A stretch of DNA of 64,000 bases from Parapristionchus giblindavisi. Taxonomy: Eukaryota > Nematoda > Chromadorea > Rhabditida > Diplogasteridae. Every line of letters starts with the position of its first letter. Position 1 is the stretch's first letter. The notes beneath the pieces were generated by a model. It searched no databases and was not told where the DNA came from. It saw only the letters and a list, made by a program, of their open reading frames with translations. Below are positions 54,101-64,000 of the stretch, piece after piece. The stretch lies in NCBI GenBank assembly GCA_943737045.1, contig CALSFV010000232.1:186001-250000 (forward strand). Reading direction: 5' to 3'. The position numbers and the translations under genes are program-made.

Positions 54101-57068
54101 TATGACTGTCCGCGTCAATGTGATCCATATTTTTGATTGAACGCCACAAATCTAATCAACATGGGATTTTTGCAAAAATTTTCGAAATCGTACAAAACCT
54201 ATTGCAATCCTTACTTAAACTGATATGCTTTTTGCTTTCCCGGAAATTCCGAAATTTGTCCCTCTTAGGGTAAGTCGACAAGGTAAATTTTTTCTACAAC
54301 ATTTTCAGCTACCGTAACCCACCGTATTCCTACTTTACCAAATACTCACTTTTTCCAAACTTGTGATTCAAATTCCGTGCTTCATCTCTCCTTGGGTAAC
54401 TCGAGGAAAAATTTTTCTACAACATTTTCCACCTACCGTACCACTTTAACGCAAACTGACTTTATTTTTCAAACTTCTGATAAACAAATCCGCGCTTGGT
54501 ACTTCCTCGTGTAACTCGACGGGATAGACTTCTCTATAACATTTCCAGCTACTGTAACCCGCTTACCGCACCACGTTAACGTAAACTCACTTTATTTTTC
54601 AAACTTGCGGTCCTCGGTCCTTCCTTAGGTTACTCGGCATGAAAAAAATTTTTCAAAAACATTTTCACTTACCGTAACCCACATACCGTACCAAACTTGA
54701 ATTAAAATGGTTGTGACTTGAATCAAAATGACACTACTAATAATTTATATTTGTATTCATATAAATATACACAAAACTCTCTTCGGTTAGTTAACCTAAT
54801 AGATGTGATGGTTGTGGAGCATTTCTCGATTCAATTTCTTCTGTTTTAGCGCCTTCTCGAAGTCACGAAAATGTCGAACAAGTTCGAGCTGCGAGCAAGG
54901 GCCGAAGTGTACGTCAGCCACTGCGAAGGAGACACGATCGTCGGCTTCATTCGGCACGCTGACCCCTCCACCGTACAAAGTGGATACTTGTATCAGGTAA
55001 CTTCATACTACTAGAATTTGGAGGGATAAAATGCTCAGATCCACAGTAGTCTAGAGATATTTTAAATTATTTGTCTTGAGAGTGCTTATTATTTAACTCA
55101 TTATGTCATCTATTGCTTCGTACGTGAGCATGTGATAAAATACATAATAAATAAATATATTCATTACATTAGATTGCCGACCCCGGAACGTACGATCCCG
55201 CAACTGACCTGCACATTTATCACGAGGTCCCTAGAGAGCTGTTCGTCACCCAGGAAGGAGATATTATCGAGACTACGTCATGCAAACCGTCGGTAATCAA
55301 CAAAAAAATCATACTTATTTAATATATTAAAGAATATAGTCGCGGGTTTAATATAACGTTTTTTTGCAGCTTGGTAACATCGTCATCTGCCAGCGAGGAC
55401 AACCGGCGCCCGAAGGGTCGTGTAGCATTTTCAACTTCAAGGAGACTTGCCCGAGAGCTGTCGTGAGCTTGAAGGCCGCTGACACGATCGTTCGCAGAAT
55501 CGGAGAAATCATGATTATTGCATCATCACGCCCGGTAAAAAATTCTTTACCCTTTTTAAAATAGCTTCACTTGAATAAGAATCAGTCTTTCAACATTTTT
55601 TTTGCGAAATCTAAACTTAGCCATCCCTTCCTTAATAATTAGTCACACGGCTTCACATTCTTCAACATGTGACAACAACCATTCAGACTGCTAAGATAGT
55701 CACTGCGGGCGGAGAAGAGCACACACTCCTCCTCAATCGCGGTGGAGTGACAACATTGAGACTAGGAGTGGACGAGCAGTTAAAACTGGCTAGCAAGATC
55801 TACTATGGATCAGCTCGATCGACGATGGTGCTGCAGATCAACGTGGTCAGGCTAATTTTATCCATACTCTACGCAACAGTCATTCGAAAATAGACGCTCC
55901 TCATTTCGCATTCTCTCTTACAGAGAGACGAGATAGATAGCGTTAAAATCGCTCGCGCTGAAAAACAAAATGGGGGTTCAAGAGAAAGTTTCGAAAAGCA
56001 GGAAACATTAAGTCTTACAAAATGTACAACTTACATTTTCAGTGTCCTAACCGAATTATTTTTATATAGTGGGTAGATTTAGAAAAATAGTTATTTTTCG
56101 CTTAAATTGTAATCTTTCACATAAAAATGAGCTTTATATAGTGGGCCGACCCTGAAAATGAGCCGTATATAGTGGGTCAATCCTCACAGGGTGAGGGTAT
56201 GAAAATGCATGATGTACAATACAACCTGCATTAGACAACACATATTTCCAGGCCAATGTCGATCACGTACTTCCATCCGGGATAACGTTTGACGACATTA
56301 AACCCGTCACGATCCCGTCTCAGAATGAAGTGAAGAGAGGAAAAGCTTTCTTATGGTATATGATTGGAGGTGCCGCCACGCTCGTCATCGTAATCATCAT
56401 CGTATTTCTCGTATTGTGGAAGTGCAATCAGTGGAAATGCTTCAGACGCATTGTAAATATGTAACATGCACGCACATACTTGCAGCATTTTCGAACATTC
56501 TTATAGCATTTCCCACTCTCTCATTCCTTGAGTTTTTTTAAATATTTTCACGACGGAAATGTGCTTGTTTCCTCTAAATCCCCGTTTTTTTGCATTATAC
56601 TCAATTATATATGTACATTAATCTCTTTCATATTCTTTTTCTGCCCACGTAACGTGGATGTTCGAATTGTGCTATAAAAATTTTTTTAGCAAAACAAATA
56701 CAAAAAATGTAAAGCCCCGTCCCTTTTGCATTATACTCAAACATATATTAATCGTTTACAATCGCCCCATTCAAAGAATATTACGCTTGTTATGTACTCT
56801 CTCTCTCTCTCATATTCTTTTCTGCCCATCTAACACGGATGTTCGAATTGTACTATTAAAAAAATTATACATTCTCGAAATATCTATTGCCTTCCATCGA
56901 TAAATCTTTCTTCGTACTACAGTCCCGTACCATTGCTCAAACACTGGTCATCCAACCAGTATAATATTATCTGCTCCGCCCCCTTCCATTCTCAATGTCG
57001 GTCTGCCGCTATTTCTTTCTTTCCAGAACTTTGACGACCATGACGCGTGTTACAGTCGTCGACACTAA
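48187..57068 (+). CDS. intron-bearing envelope-like membrane glycoprotein gene (may be degenerate)
   Basis: Proposed exons: 48187-48228, about 48302-48500, 53366-53598, about 53832-53998, 54850-54996, 55173-55292, 55370-55534, about 55687-55842, 56252-56452 and 57027-57068. Most boundaries have GT and AG, and reading phase is kept across 54850-56452 in particular. The product has a signal peptide (MRSSHFTFLTILAI), an RTKR furin-type site at 53447-53458 with a hydrophobic alanine/glycine/valine segment after it, cysteine-bearing ectodomain exons, a transmembrane segment (about 56353-56424) and a short basic tail. The order is that of a viral fusion glycoprotein; the family is not identified. 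Phases at exons 2-4 do not join cleanly, so an exon may be missing or the copy damaged. The second intron holds nested transposons. It could be an endogenised viral gene or a cellular relative. Confidence 0.5.
48574..48694. mobile_element. TTAA-type hairpin MITE in the glycoprotein intron
   Basis: The left TTAAAAGGCGACTTCATATC and right GATATGAGATTGCCTTTTGAA ends pair, with CCGAAG/CTTCGG extending the stem. Confidence 0.65.
49661..50326. repeat. 126-bp tandem array, left arm
   Basis: Units begin at 49661, 49787, 49913, 50039 and 50165, exactly 126 bp apart, with a diverged partial unit from 50291. Each contains 'catatctcggtcgg' and 'ctattatggtacaa'. Confidence 0.95.
50327..51168. other. unique core of the foldback element
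   Basis: No transposase frame. Part of it (about 50880-51100) resembles the inner arm of the foldback at 6929-8705 ('ggcgtgatcgccat', 'tttagcaccatc', 'ggcctcaacggtg', 'aacagcacccttgaga'). A 111-residue minus-strand frame at 50764-51099 spans this shared stretch. Confidence 0.5.
51169..52812. repeat. 126-bp tandem array, right arm, with 378-bp higher-order period
   Basis: One 120-bp unit is followed by twelve 126-bp units, in opposite orientation to the left array. From about 51420 three unit variants alternate in fixed order, giving a 378-bp higher-order repeat of which about four copies are present. Long frames crossing it are the repeat read in several phases. Confidence 0.95.
53366..53598 (+). 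CDS. glycoprotein exon with furin-type site and hydrophobic segment
   Basis: It opens after 'tttctgctag', contains RTKR at 53447-53458, then about 35 residues rich in alanine, valine and glycine, then a more polar end with methionines and glutamates. It closes at a GTGAGC donor. A basic site followed by such a segment is the usual layout of a fusion peptide in class I viral fusion proteins; that reading is an inference. Confidence 0.55.
53642..53746 (+). CDS. tandem duplicate of the hydrophobic half-exon
   Basis: This is a 148-bp tandem duplication of 53494-53641. The copy lacks the RTKR site but keeps the hydrophobic segment and the GTGAGC donor. The frame stays open, with about five residue changes (for example L to F, A to T, S to A, G to R). 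It may be an alternative exon or a chance duplication. Confidence 0.5.
54240..54700. repeat. degenerate ~120-bp tandem repeat in a glycoprotein intron
   Basis: Four diverged units each contain a 'taactcg'-like motif, 'ttttctacaacattttc' and 'taccgtaaccc'. They lie in the intron between the exons ending at 53998 and starting at 54850. Confidence 0.75.
56252..56464 (+). CDS. glycoprotein transmembrane exon
   Basis: It opens after 'atatttccag'. A short extracellular stretch leads to a strongly hydrophobic segment (about 56353-56424) followed by K, W, C, N and FRR, fitting a type I anchor with a basic inner edge. If the GTAAAT after CGCATT is a donor, the exon ends at 56452 and a tail exon follows at 57027-57068. 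If not, a stop is reached at 56462-56464. Confidence 0.6.
   Translation, partial: ANVDHVLPSGITFDDIKPVTIPSQNEVKRGKAFLWYMIGGAATLVIVIIIVFLVLWKCNQWKCFRRIVNM
56465..56990. other. intron or 3' region with a diverged direct repeat
   Basis: A segment with 'tctctttcatattctttttctgccca' and 'ggatgttcgaattgt' near 56620-56680 recurs near 56805-56860. Confidence 0.5.
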
Positions 57069-57378
57069 GCCATACAAATGCAAAGGAAGTGTTCTTGTTG
57101 TGGAGGTCGATTCCGTTCGGAGACCATGTGATTTGTTTACCTTCTACATCAAACATGAACGAAATGTATTTTAGTACCGGGTTCGGGTGAGCGGATCGTG
57201 CAGAAGGCAGGCCAAGAGCTTGAGAAAGAGCCGCCTGATGCATCGACTGCACAAGTGACACAAGCATATGCACTCCAATCACAATTCCAAGGTCATATAG
57301 CGCATGCAACTCGTCGCTTAAAGAGTCCTTTTCAGCTTTATTGCATCTCTTTATTCCATATTTCGACGATCCTGCCAA
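56992..57378 (-). CDS. antisense ORF of 128 residues, unrecognised
   Basis: A continuous minus-strand frame with balanced composition and a predicted hydrophobic stretch (LGIVIGVHMLVSLV). On the plus strand the same DNA holds the possible glycoprotein tail exon (57027-57068). It also holds an acidic frame (SESDEETLRALYEEIIE, about 57380-57430) ending at a GTAAGA donor near 57463. Only one strand is likely to be coding here. Confidence 0.3.
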   Translation of the reverse strand: MAGSSKYGIKRCNKAEKDSLSDELHALYDLGIVIGVHMLVSLVQSMHQAALSQALGLPSARSAHPNPVLKYISFMFDVEGKQITWSPNGIDLHNKNTSFAFVWLSVDDCNTRHGRQSSGKKEIAADRH

Positions 57379-57570
57379 GCCATCTGAATCGGATGAGGAG
57401 ACACTTAGGGCACTCTATGAGGAAATAATCGAGAAAGCAACGGAAATAAAAGCTTCATCGATAGTAAGAAAGTAGTATAGTGTGCAATGGAGGCCTCTTT
57501 TACCGCACTACCAAGATCAAAGGATGCCGCCAGGTCATTAATCATTTTTCATGTAAAGTCATTAATCAAA

Positions 57571-57640
57571 AGTGACAGGGTAGGGGGAGGGAAAGTGACA
57601 GGGTAGGGGGAGGGAAAGTGACAGGGTAGGGAGAGGGAGA
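57571..57640. repeat. 23-bp purine-rich minisatellite, three copies
   Basis: 'agtgacagggtagggggagg' recurs at 57571, 57594 and 57617. Related 'agggagaggga' motifs continue to about 57930, including two copies of 'ctttcgctccgctcagcag'. Confidence 0.85.
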
Positions 57641-58229
57641 AGTTAATCAATAAAGCTTATTGACAGCCGCATATCAGTTTGGCAGCCTAGGGAGAGGGAG
57701 AGTATATCAATCATCAAGTACATGATAGGGACAGTAAGTTATTTAACAAGTACATGATAGGGAGAGGCAAGTACATGGTAGGGAGAGGGAGCTTTCGCTC
57801 CGCTCAGCAGGGGAGGGAGAGGCAGGGGCAGGAGAGGGCTTTCGCTCCGCTCAGCAGGGAGAGGCAGGAGAGCGGAGCCTTAGCTCTGCTCGGCACCCCT
57901 CCGCTCAGCAGGAAGCCTAAGGAGAGGGAGTCTAACAGCTGGTGGCATCCCTAGTGCGGTAAAAGCATCTCCAATGCACCCGAACAATAGGAGGAGCAAA
58001 AAACAACTGTATGATAAAAAAAATGATTAGTCTTGGATCGATCAGAGTGATAAGATCAATTGATATCTCAAAATCAAATGATAAGATCACCACAATCGAT
58101 TAGTAAAAGGCATGCGATAATCAATAAACAGACACGCGGACAGAGCAACGGAGCACACAACCACACGCGACACAAAAACAAATATGAAATGACTGATTTG
58201 GGGCGGAGCCTAATTATATCACATATGCA

Positions 58230-58615
58230 TCTCTTACGTCTCTCAATTTCCCATACTCTCTCTCCCTCTCTATATCTCTAACCTCTCCATTTTTACATAC
58301 TCTCTCTCATCCTCTGCATCTCTAACCTCTCCATCTTTTACATACTCTCTCACTTTTCGGTACTCTTTCATATTGTATACTCTATCTCTTTCTCTAACCT
58401 CTCTCATTTTGCACACTATCTCTCTTTCTCTAACCTATCTCAATCTTCCATGCTCTCTCTCCAATTCTTCGTATCTCTAACCACTCCATCTATTACATAC
58501 TCTCTATCCCTTTCTCTGCATCTCTAACCTCTCTCATTATCTCATACTCTCTTCTGCCGAGAGAAACGAAGGCCCCGTTCTCTGCATCTCTAACCTCTCT
58601 CGATTTATCATACTC

Positions 58616-58682
<67 letters not shown>

Positions 58683-60110
58683 GCTGCACCCCTCTACTCT
58701 ACAACTACTCCATACTCCCCTCCCTTTCTCTGCATTTTTAACATCTCTTATTCTCTCATACTCTCTCTAGTTCTCTATATCTCTCTCAATCTCTCTCAAT
58801 TTCTCACACTCTCTCACTTTTCGGTACTCTTTCATATTGCATTATCTTTCTATCACTGCACTCTCTCATTTTTTCACACTCTCTCCCTTTGTCTGTTACA
58901 GTATCCTTTCTACTCTTTCTCCTCCTCTGTCCTCTCTCATTTTCTCACACTATATCTCTTTCTCTAAACTCCTTCTGTACTCACTCTATCATTTTACATA
59001 CTTTGTCTCTGTCTCTAACCTCTATCATTTTGCACACACTCTCTCTCTTTCCCTGTGATCTATCATTTTGCATACTATATTCTCTCCCTCTTCTGCTATT
59101 TCGCAATATCTGAAGGTTAGGCCATTTGCCCGTCTCTCTCTCTGTGCACTCTCTCTATGGTATATACTCTATCACAACACCATATATGGTCATGCAGAGT
59201 CTGTTCTACCTCTCTCACTCTTTAGCAACAAAACACATCTAGAATCAGATACCGATTTGAATAGATAAAAAAAAACTAATATCGAGCATACAATACTTGA
59301 CCAGAGTTACAGTATCTTTTCTACTTTTTTAGCTTGCTCTGTACTCTTTCATTATCCCGCACACTCTCTCCTTCCCTGCATCTCCAACCTCTCCATATTT
59401 TACATACTCTCTCTTGTTATGTGCTCTCAACTTTTTCACACACTCTCTTTCTCTCCACTCTCTCATTTTCTCACACACTTTCTCTTTCTCTGCACTTTCT
59501 TTGGATCTTCTACTCTCAGCAGCTGTTTTGCAATATCTGCCAGCTATTTGAATGGAACATCTCTCTAGCCCTGTATCTCTTGTCACACCATATGGTCATA
59601 AATAGGTTCTATTATATCTTCATTTTACACACTCTCTCCTATAGTACTCTACTTCTCTGAACTCTCTTCGTTTCTCTCGCTCTCTCTCTCTTTTACTCGG
59701 CTTCCCTGGACTCTCATCATTTTCTGTTGCTCTTTCTCTTTTACTCTATTCATCTCTCTCGCTCTATCGTTTGCAACAACGGAACATATTTGAATAATAG
59801 TTGTATTTAAATAAGATTGCATAATAATCAATCAGGATGTTAAGATCAAATGATGAACCCACATAGACAACATATGACGACCTATTGAAACGATAAACTA
59901 ACCCGGGGCTACAAGACACCCTATCACACATGACCTACGACCGACGATAAATAAACTGTACTGAATCTCCTTCCTCACGCTATTTCTCTGGTCTCTTATC
60001 ATTTTTCTCACTCTCACTGTTACTCTGCTTCTCTGATCTGTCTTTATCTCTCTCGCTCTCTCTTTACACAACTTCTCTCGCAATTTCTTCATTTCTCTTG
60101 CTATCTCTTG
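58230..60110. repeat. 1.9-kb pyrimidine-rich tract with (TC)n core
   Basis: Degenerate units such as 'catactctctctc', 'ctctgcatctctaacctctc' and 'cattttctcacactctctc' fill the region. A nearly pure TC run lies at 58615-58680. The plus strand is almost purine-free over long stretches. Frames crossing it are not genes. Confidence 0.9.
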
Positions 60111-62150
60111 CAACAAAGCACGGTTTATTGGAATAGTAGATGTAATTAAAGCATAAACATACTTTCTCACTTAGGTTCTTTGCTCTTTTCTCCCGGTATA
60201 AACAAATACACACTATGACATCTCTCTCTTTCATGACATCCAAGATATTTGAATAATCTCATCATTAGGCTAAAGTATGCCTCTCTTGAACCATATGGTA
60301 GGGCACTTGAATGGCATCAGTAATTTATCTATAGGAATGTCCTCTCTCCCGCTATTATTCTCTCTCCTCTACGCACACATACTATATCTCTGGCCTCTCT
60401 TCTTTTCACACAATGTCTCTTTCTAGCACAAACCTTTCCATACCATCCTCAAATGCTAGGATCTCCCATCTTTTTTTAGATTCTCCATCTCAACCTCTCT
60501 CTCTGACATCAGTACGCTATTCCCAATATAAGCAAGAGCTTTGAACTGTTCTCCTTCTTCTATCTATGCAAGTTATTGATTAATCTCTTTAGGTGTCGTC
60601 TCTTCTGCATTCTTCTCCTTTCCCTTTGAGAGTTTCCATTCAAATCGATTCTCCTCATCCACTTCCTACCTAGTCCTAAAAAAATTAATAATTGAATACC
60701 TTCAAGAACCAAACCATATGTTTTTATATCGCTTATTTCATCTCTCGCAATGAAAAGAACAACTATCATAAACATGAATAACATCTCAGTCTAATGAAGC
60801 CTAAATTTGAGATATATCTTCTCCCATGTAATTATATATTACAAACGATGTATCTAACATTTCTAATTAATTTAGCGGACTATCTTTTAGATTGAATTCA
60901 TTATTGAATCATGCTGAAGCTGTGGCGCGGATTATAATAGTATTATTTAACTTTGATTATATTTCTCTATATACGCCACCGCTACCAACCTGGATGTGGT
61001 TATGTTGGAGGATTTTTGAACATCAAAGATCAATTTGGGTCAGAGCATACAAATACAGATCATTAAGTTACACAATTTTGTTTTGTTTCGGCCTGTTTTT
61101 TTCGTAGTAATAAAATGATGAAGATGGCATCAATTCTCTCACTAACCTTTCCAATTTTCAAGAGATTCATGAATGATGTACTCTGTCAGATTGTTGAGAG
61201 TGATCACATTCCACGTTGAACCAAAATTTTATAGTATTAGTACATTAGCAAATATTAGCCGCTCCATTGTGGTTGTTGGTTAGCTCGTGCTTCTTATATT
61301 GGCAAGGTTTGGGCGTTCGATACTCCCTTAGAGCAAAGATTTGGAAAAAAATGATTTTAACCATAAGAACCATGATTTCTAATCGTAGGCAGAGTATTGA
61401 CAGCAAGAGTTATTTCTAGCCAACCGAAATACATACGATAAAATGATTCTAGTTGATTAACATTCTGCTGAACAAGCTTGTTTCAAAGTCTTTTTGTTGA
61501 TCTTTGGACAATTCGTATCTGAATAGCATTGAATTTAATAGTTTGTTCATAAAACCATCTCACATGGCTTCAAGAGATCTCTAATTCGCTGTTATCACAA
61601 ATCTATCTCATAACATTGTACAGGGAGAGGATATGGGAGGCATTGAAGTCTTTCGTAAATTGAATACCCAAGTGTCCATATTGAGGTACTTTACATGTAG
61701 AGAATATACTTGCAAATGAAGGCCCAGTAATCACGTCAAAGAAACTCAGTTATGGGATTTTAACAACCAAAGAAGAATGAAGGGTTTTATCGTATTAGGC
61801 ATGACTTTATTAACTAAAATACTTCATATCAGGTTTAAAAATCATTTCACTATTACATTTACGAAAAGTCTCATGAATTTCGCTCTCTGTGCTTAAGACT
61901 TACTTATAACTCAATGATTGAAAAATGAAGTTGTTATCAACATAAACATGTTTTCAAGGAAGATCATTTTTATTTAAATTATACCAAACAATACTATTCA
62001 ACATAACAAATGAAGTGCAAGAAAGAAGAAAAGGAAGATAATTGTATACGAGTGGGAGCGACTATCCCATCAAAGTGAAGGAATAAATAAAAAACCAACC
62101 TACCATAAATCCCTGAAAATATATAAAAGTGCTAGCGCACTAACACCAGA
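60110..62150. other. AT-rich sequence, no supported gene
   Basis: A possible degraded tRNA-like sequence lies at 61268-61332 ('tggttgttggttagctcg' and 'gcgttcgatactcc'). Otherwise no repeat boundary or coding pattern was recognised. Confidence 0.45.
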
Positions 62151-62182
62151 GGTAATCTTGTGGTACGAGTCATTACTGTAAT

Positions 62183-62562
62183 TTATGACTTAGAAATTAA
62201 GTGGTAAGCTTGATCTCGGTGCTGACCTTTATTATTAAAATACATCATGGGGGAATGACGCGCATACGTTTGAAAGCACCAGCCTTGATTATACTGATAA
62301 GTCTTTAGAAAGTAAATGAAAAAATCGTACAGTTTCCATTCATACGCAATGACAAAAAAGAGTGAAGCTACCATGGTCATTTTAGAAAGACTGAGCTGTC
62401 TACTATTATTGTATAATACCAAGACAGCTGCTGAACTCTGTTCTTTAACGTAAATGTTTTAGAATAATGGTAAATAAATAGTGCAATCAACATTGCTCCA
62501 ATCGAGAAAGTAAGCGTTATCAGCGTTTCACCAGTTCTGCTGGTTTGTCTATGTTGATTCAT
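62183..62562 (-). pseudogene. possible membrane-protein fragment with two hydrophobic segments
   Basis: Two minus-strand frames overlap near 62377-62422. One has TLITLTFSIGAMLIALFIYH, the next KMTMVASLFFVIAYEW followed by an aromatic-rich stretch. Together they look like part of a multi-pass membrane protein with a frameshift or a tiny intron. No family assigned. Confidence 0.25.
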
Positions 62563-62929
62563 CGCATCTATTTTATATCTAGAAGCAGATCGGCTAGAAT
62601 TTAGAATGGAAGAGTCATATGAAAATATTTACACAGAGAACAACGGCTTTAAAGTCGGCAGATTTCTTCAATTTTCCGGTCATTTCACCCACTGGGATCG
62701 CATTTGATCTAACAAGAGTTGTTTGGCTAAAAACTGGTTCATGCACATTAAAAAAACGTAAAATAAGCGTATCTGCAGCATTGCCTATGTGTACATTCAA
62801 GATAGTATGTCTTCCTCTCGTTGCAAAAGCCTTTTAAAGTAGCACTTCATAACACAATTAAAGCATTCTGCATATATAGTCCCCACCACCTCCGCTCTAA
62901 CATTCGGATTGTAGATTGTGAGCAATGAA

Positions 62930-63660
62930 TACAAACTATCTGAAACGATTCGAGAGACATATTTGAATAAAATTTAATTTTCAATGAGTGTACATTGTAG
63001 GACTTGCCCTGAGCGTCCACCACTATCATAAACAGAGATGTTCCTTTGGAAGCGTAGACATGCATTAGGTTTCTCGATCTTGCACATATTTGCGTTTTGT
63101 GGCTGTACACCAGACATTTATTGTAGCACCGCGTAGTATCGTATAATCAGATTTTATATCTGTATTGCAGTACTGCCGTTAATGACATGTGAGCTCTGTG
63201 TACACCTCAGGATATGTCTCAATATTGTCATTAGAGTAATTGATCTCTGAATGATCGACAGAAAGAGGCATATTAATGTTATGCATGAGAAATTATCGTT
63301 TTGTGAATGAAGAAACATCTCTAACAAGCATGGGAATGTAGAACAGGACAACCAAATAATTTTCTATCTAGCTCAGATTGATGAAAGCAACGAAAAAGAC
63401 ATACTTGAATAAAACCTAAGGCGATGTACACTGAAATATTGACAATCAACCTTGCAGACGAGCTATATTATGAAATACCATCATCACAAACAGAGGTGTG
63501 CGTTATGGAGCGTAGTCATGTATTAAGTGGTTTGATCTTGTACATATTTGGGGCTATACGTCTGTACACCATACATGTATTGTTGAACAACGTAGAATCG
63601 TTTGAGCAGATCTGTTATATCTGTATTTCGGTACTGCCGTTGCTGAGATGTTCGAACACT
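62930..63660. repeat. diverged direct repeat of about 270 bp
   Basis: About 62935-63195 and 63385-63650 share 'gagacatatttgaataaaa'-like, 'cttg.acatatttg', 'gtctgtacacca' and 'tatatctgtatt.c.gtactgccgtt' segments in the same order. No clear gene in either copy. Confidence 0.6.
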
Positions 63661-63699
63661 TCTCCCGAAATAACTTCTATTTCCTATGACTTATCGTAA

Positions 63700-64000
63700 C
63701 ATAATCTTTTTTTATGAAGTACAACACATTGCACCGTGTCCTATCTTTACATACAGCTAAGCGTCGGACAATGAAGAGGTACACATTTCACGTGATATTA
63801 TGCACATGATAGAAACTCCTTTTTTTCATAGATAACGGTGAGTATTGAAGACAATGCCGATTTATTAGAAAAGTCTAGAATTTGCCCAAATTACGTAGAG
63901 CTAATATGTTCAACTCATAGTGATATTACATCTAATGACATAAAAAGTCGTGTACGTATTGATGTAGTTTTGGTCATTTCATGGATATTTCTACCTTGGA
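63700..64000. other. no recognisable feature
   Basis: AT-rich sequence at the window end. Confidence 0.5.

Noticed and set aside
58837..59660. Frames of 66-108 residues rich in S, L and F
   Set aside because: Translation of the TC-rich tract in different phases.

Overview
The window looks like repeat-dense DNA from an invertebrate animal, most likely a nematode or something close to one. It is AT-rich. Coding pieces are short and split by small GT-AG introns. There is no operon layout. Mariner, Tc1-like, hAT-like, TTAA-type and LINE remnants are everywhere. One candidate start codon sits directly after a TTTCAG acceptor, as at nematode trans-splice sites. The motif TACCGTAACC recurs in many unrelated places. 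The nematode call is an inference from these signs.

Layout. 0-15 kb is a patchwork of small DNA transposons: a hAT-like element with a perfect 8-bp target duplication, several TTAA-flanked MITEs, two foldback elements, an RTE-like LINE relic and an isolated signal-peptide-like exon. 15.0-36.0 kb is one block repeated three times in tandem (about 6.7, 6.4 and 7.8 kb), nearly identical between copies. Each copy contains its own tandem array of a 1.19-kb unit (3, 2 and 3 copies). Copy 1 has lost about 927 bp at a perfect 64-bp palindrome. Copy 3 alone carries a 213-bp insertion with a tRNA-like head and a 13-bp target duplication. 36-48 kb holds a small secreted-protein candidate, a broken mariner with both ends, a GC-rich repeat, a 108-119-bp minisatellite and several long inverted-repeat elements.

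48-57 kb contains the most gene-like locus. It is a plus-strand gene of about ten exons encoding a type I membrane glycoprotein-like product: signal peptide, RTKR furin-type site followed by a hydrophobic segment, cysteine-bearing ectodomain, transmembrane segment and short tail. It resembles a viral envelope fusion protein, but I could not place the family. Its second intron holds a LINE fragment, and that fragment is split by a 3,285-bp foldback transposon (23-bp perfect terminal inverted repeats, 8-bp target duplication). The arms of the foldback are arrays of a 126-bp repeat, with a 378-bp higher-order period on the right. The exon after the furin site is partly duplicated in tandem.

57-64 kb has purine-rich minisatellites, a 1.9-kb pyrimidine-rich tract with a (TC)n core, and AT-rich DNA with only weak coding signs. 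No rRNA, CRISPR array or clearly functional tRNA was seen. Recurrent themes are non-autonomous transposons carrying tRNA-like pol III boxes, and foldback elements whose arms have become tandem arrays.
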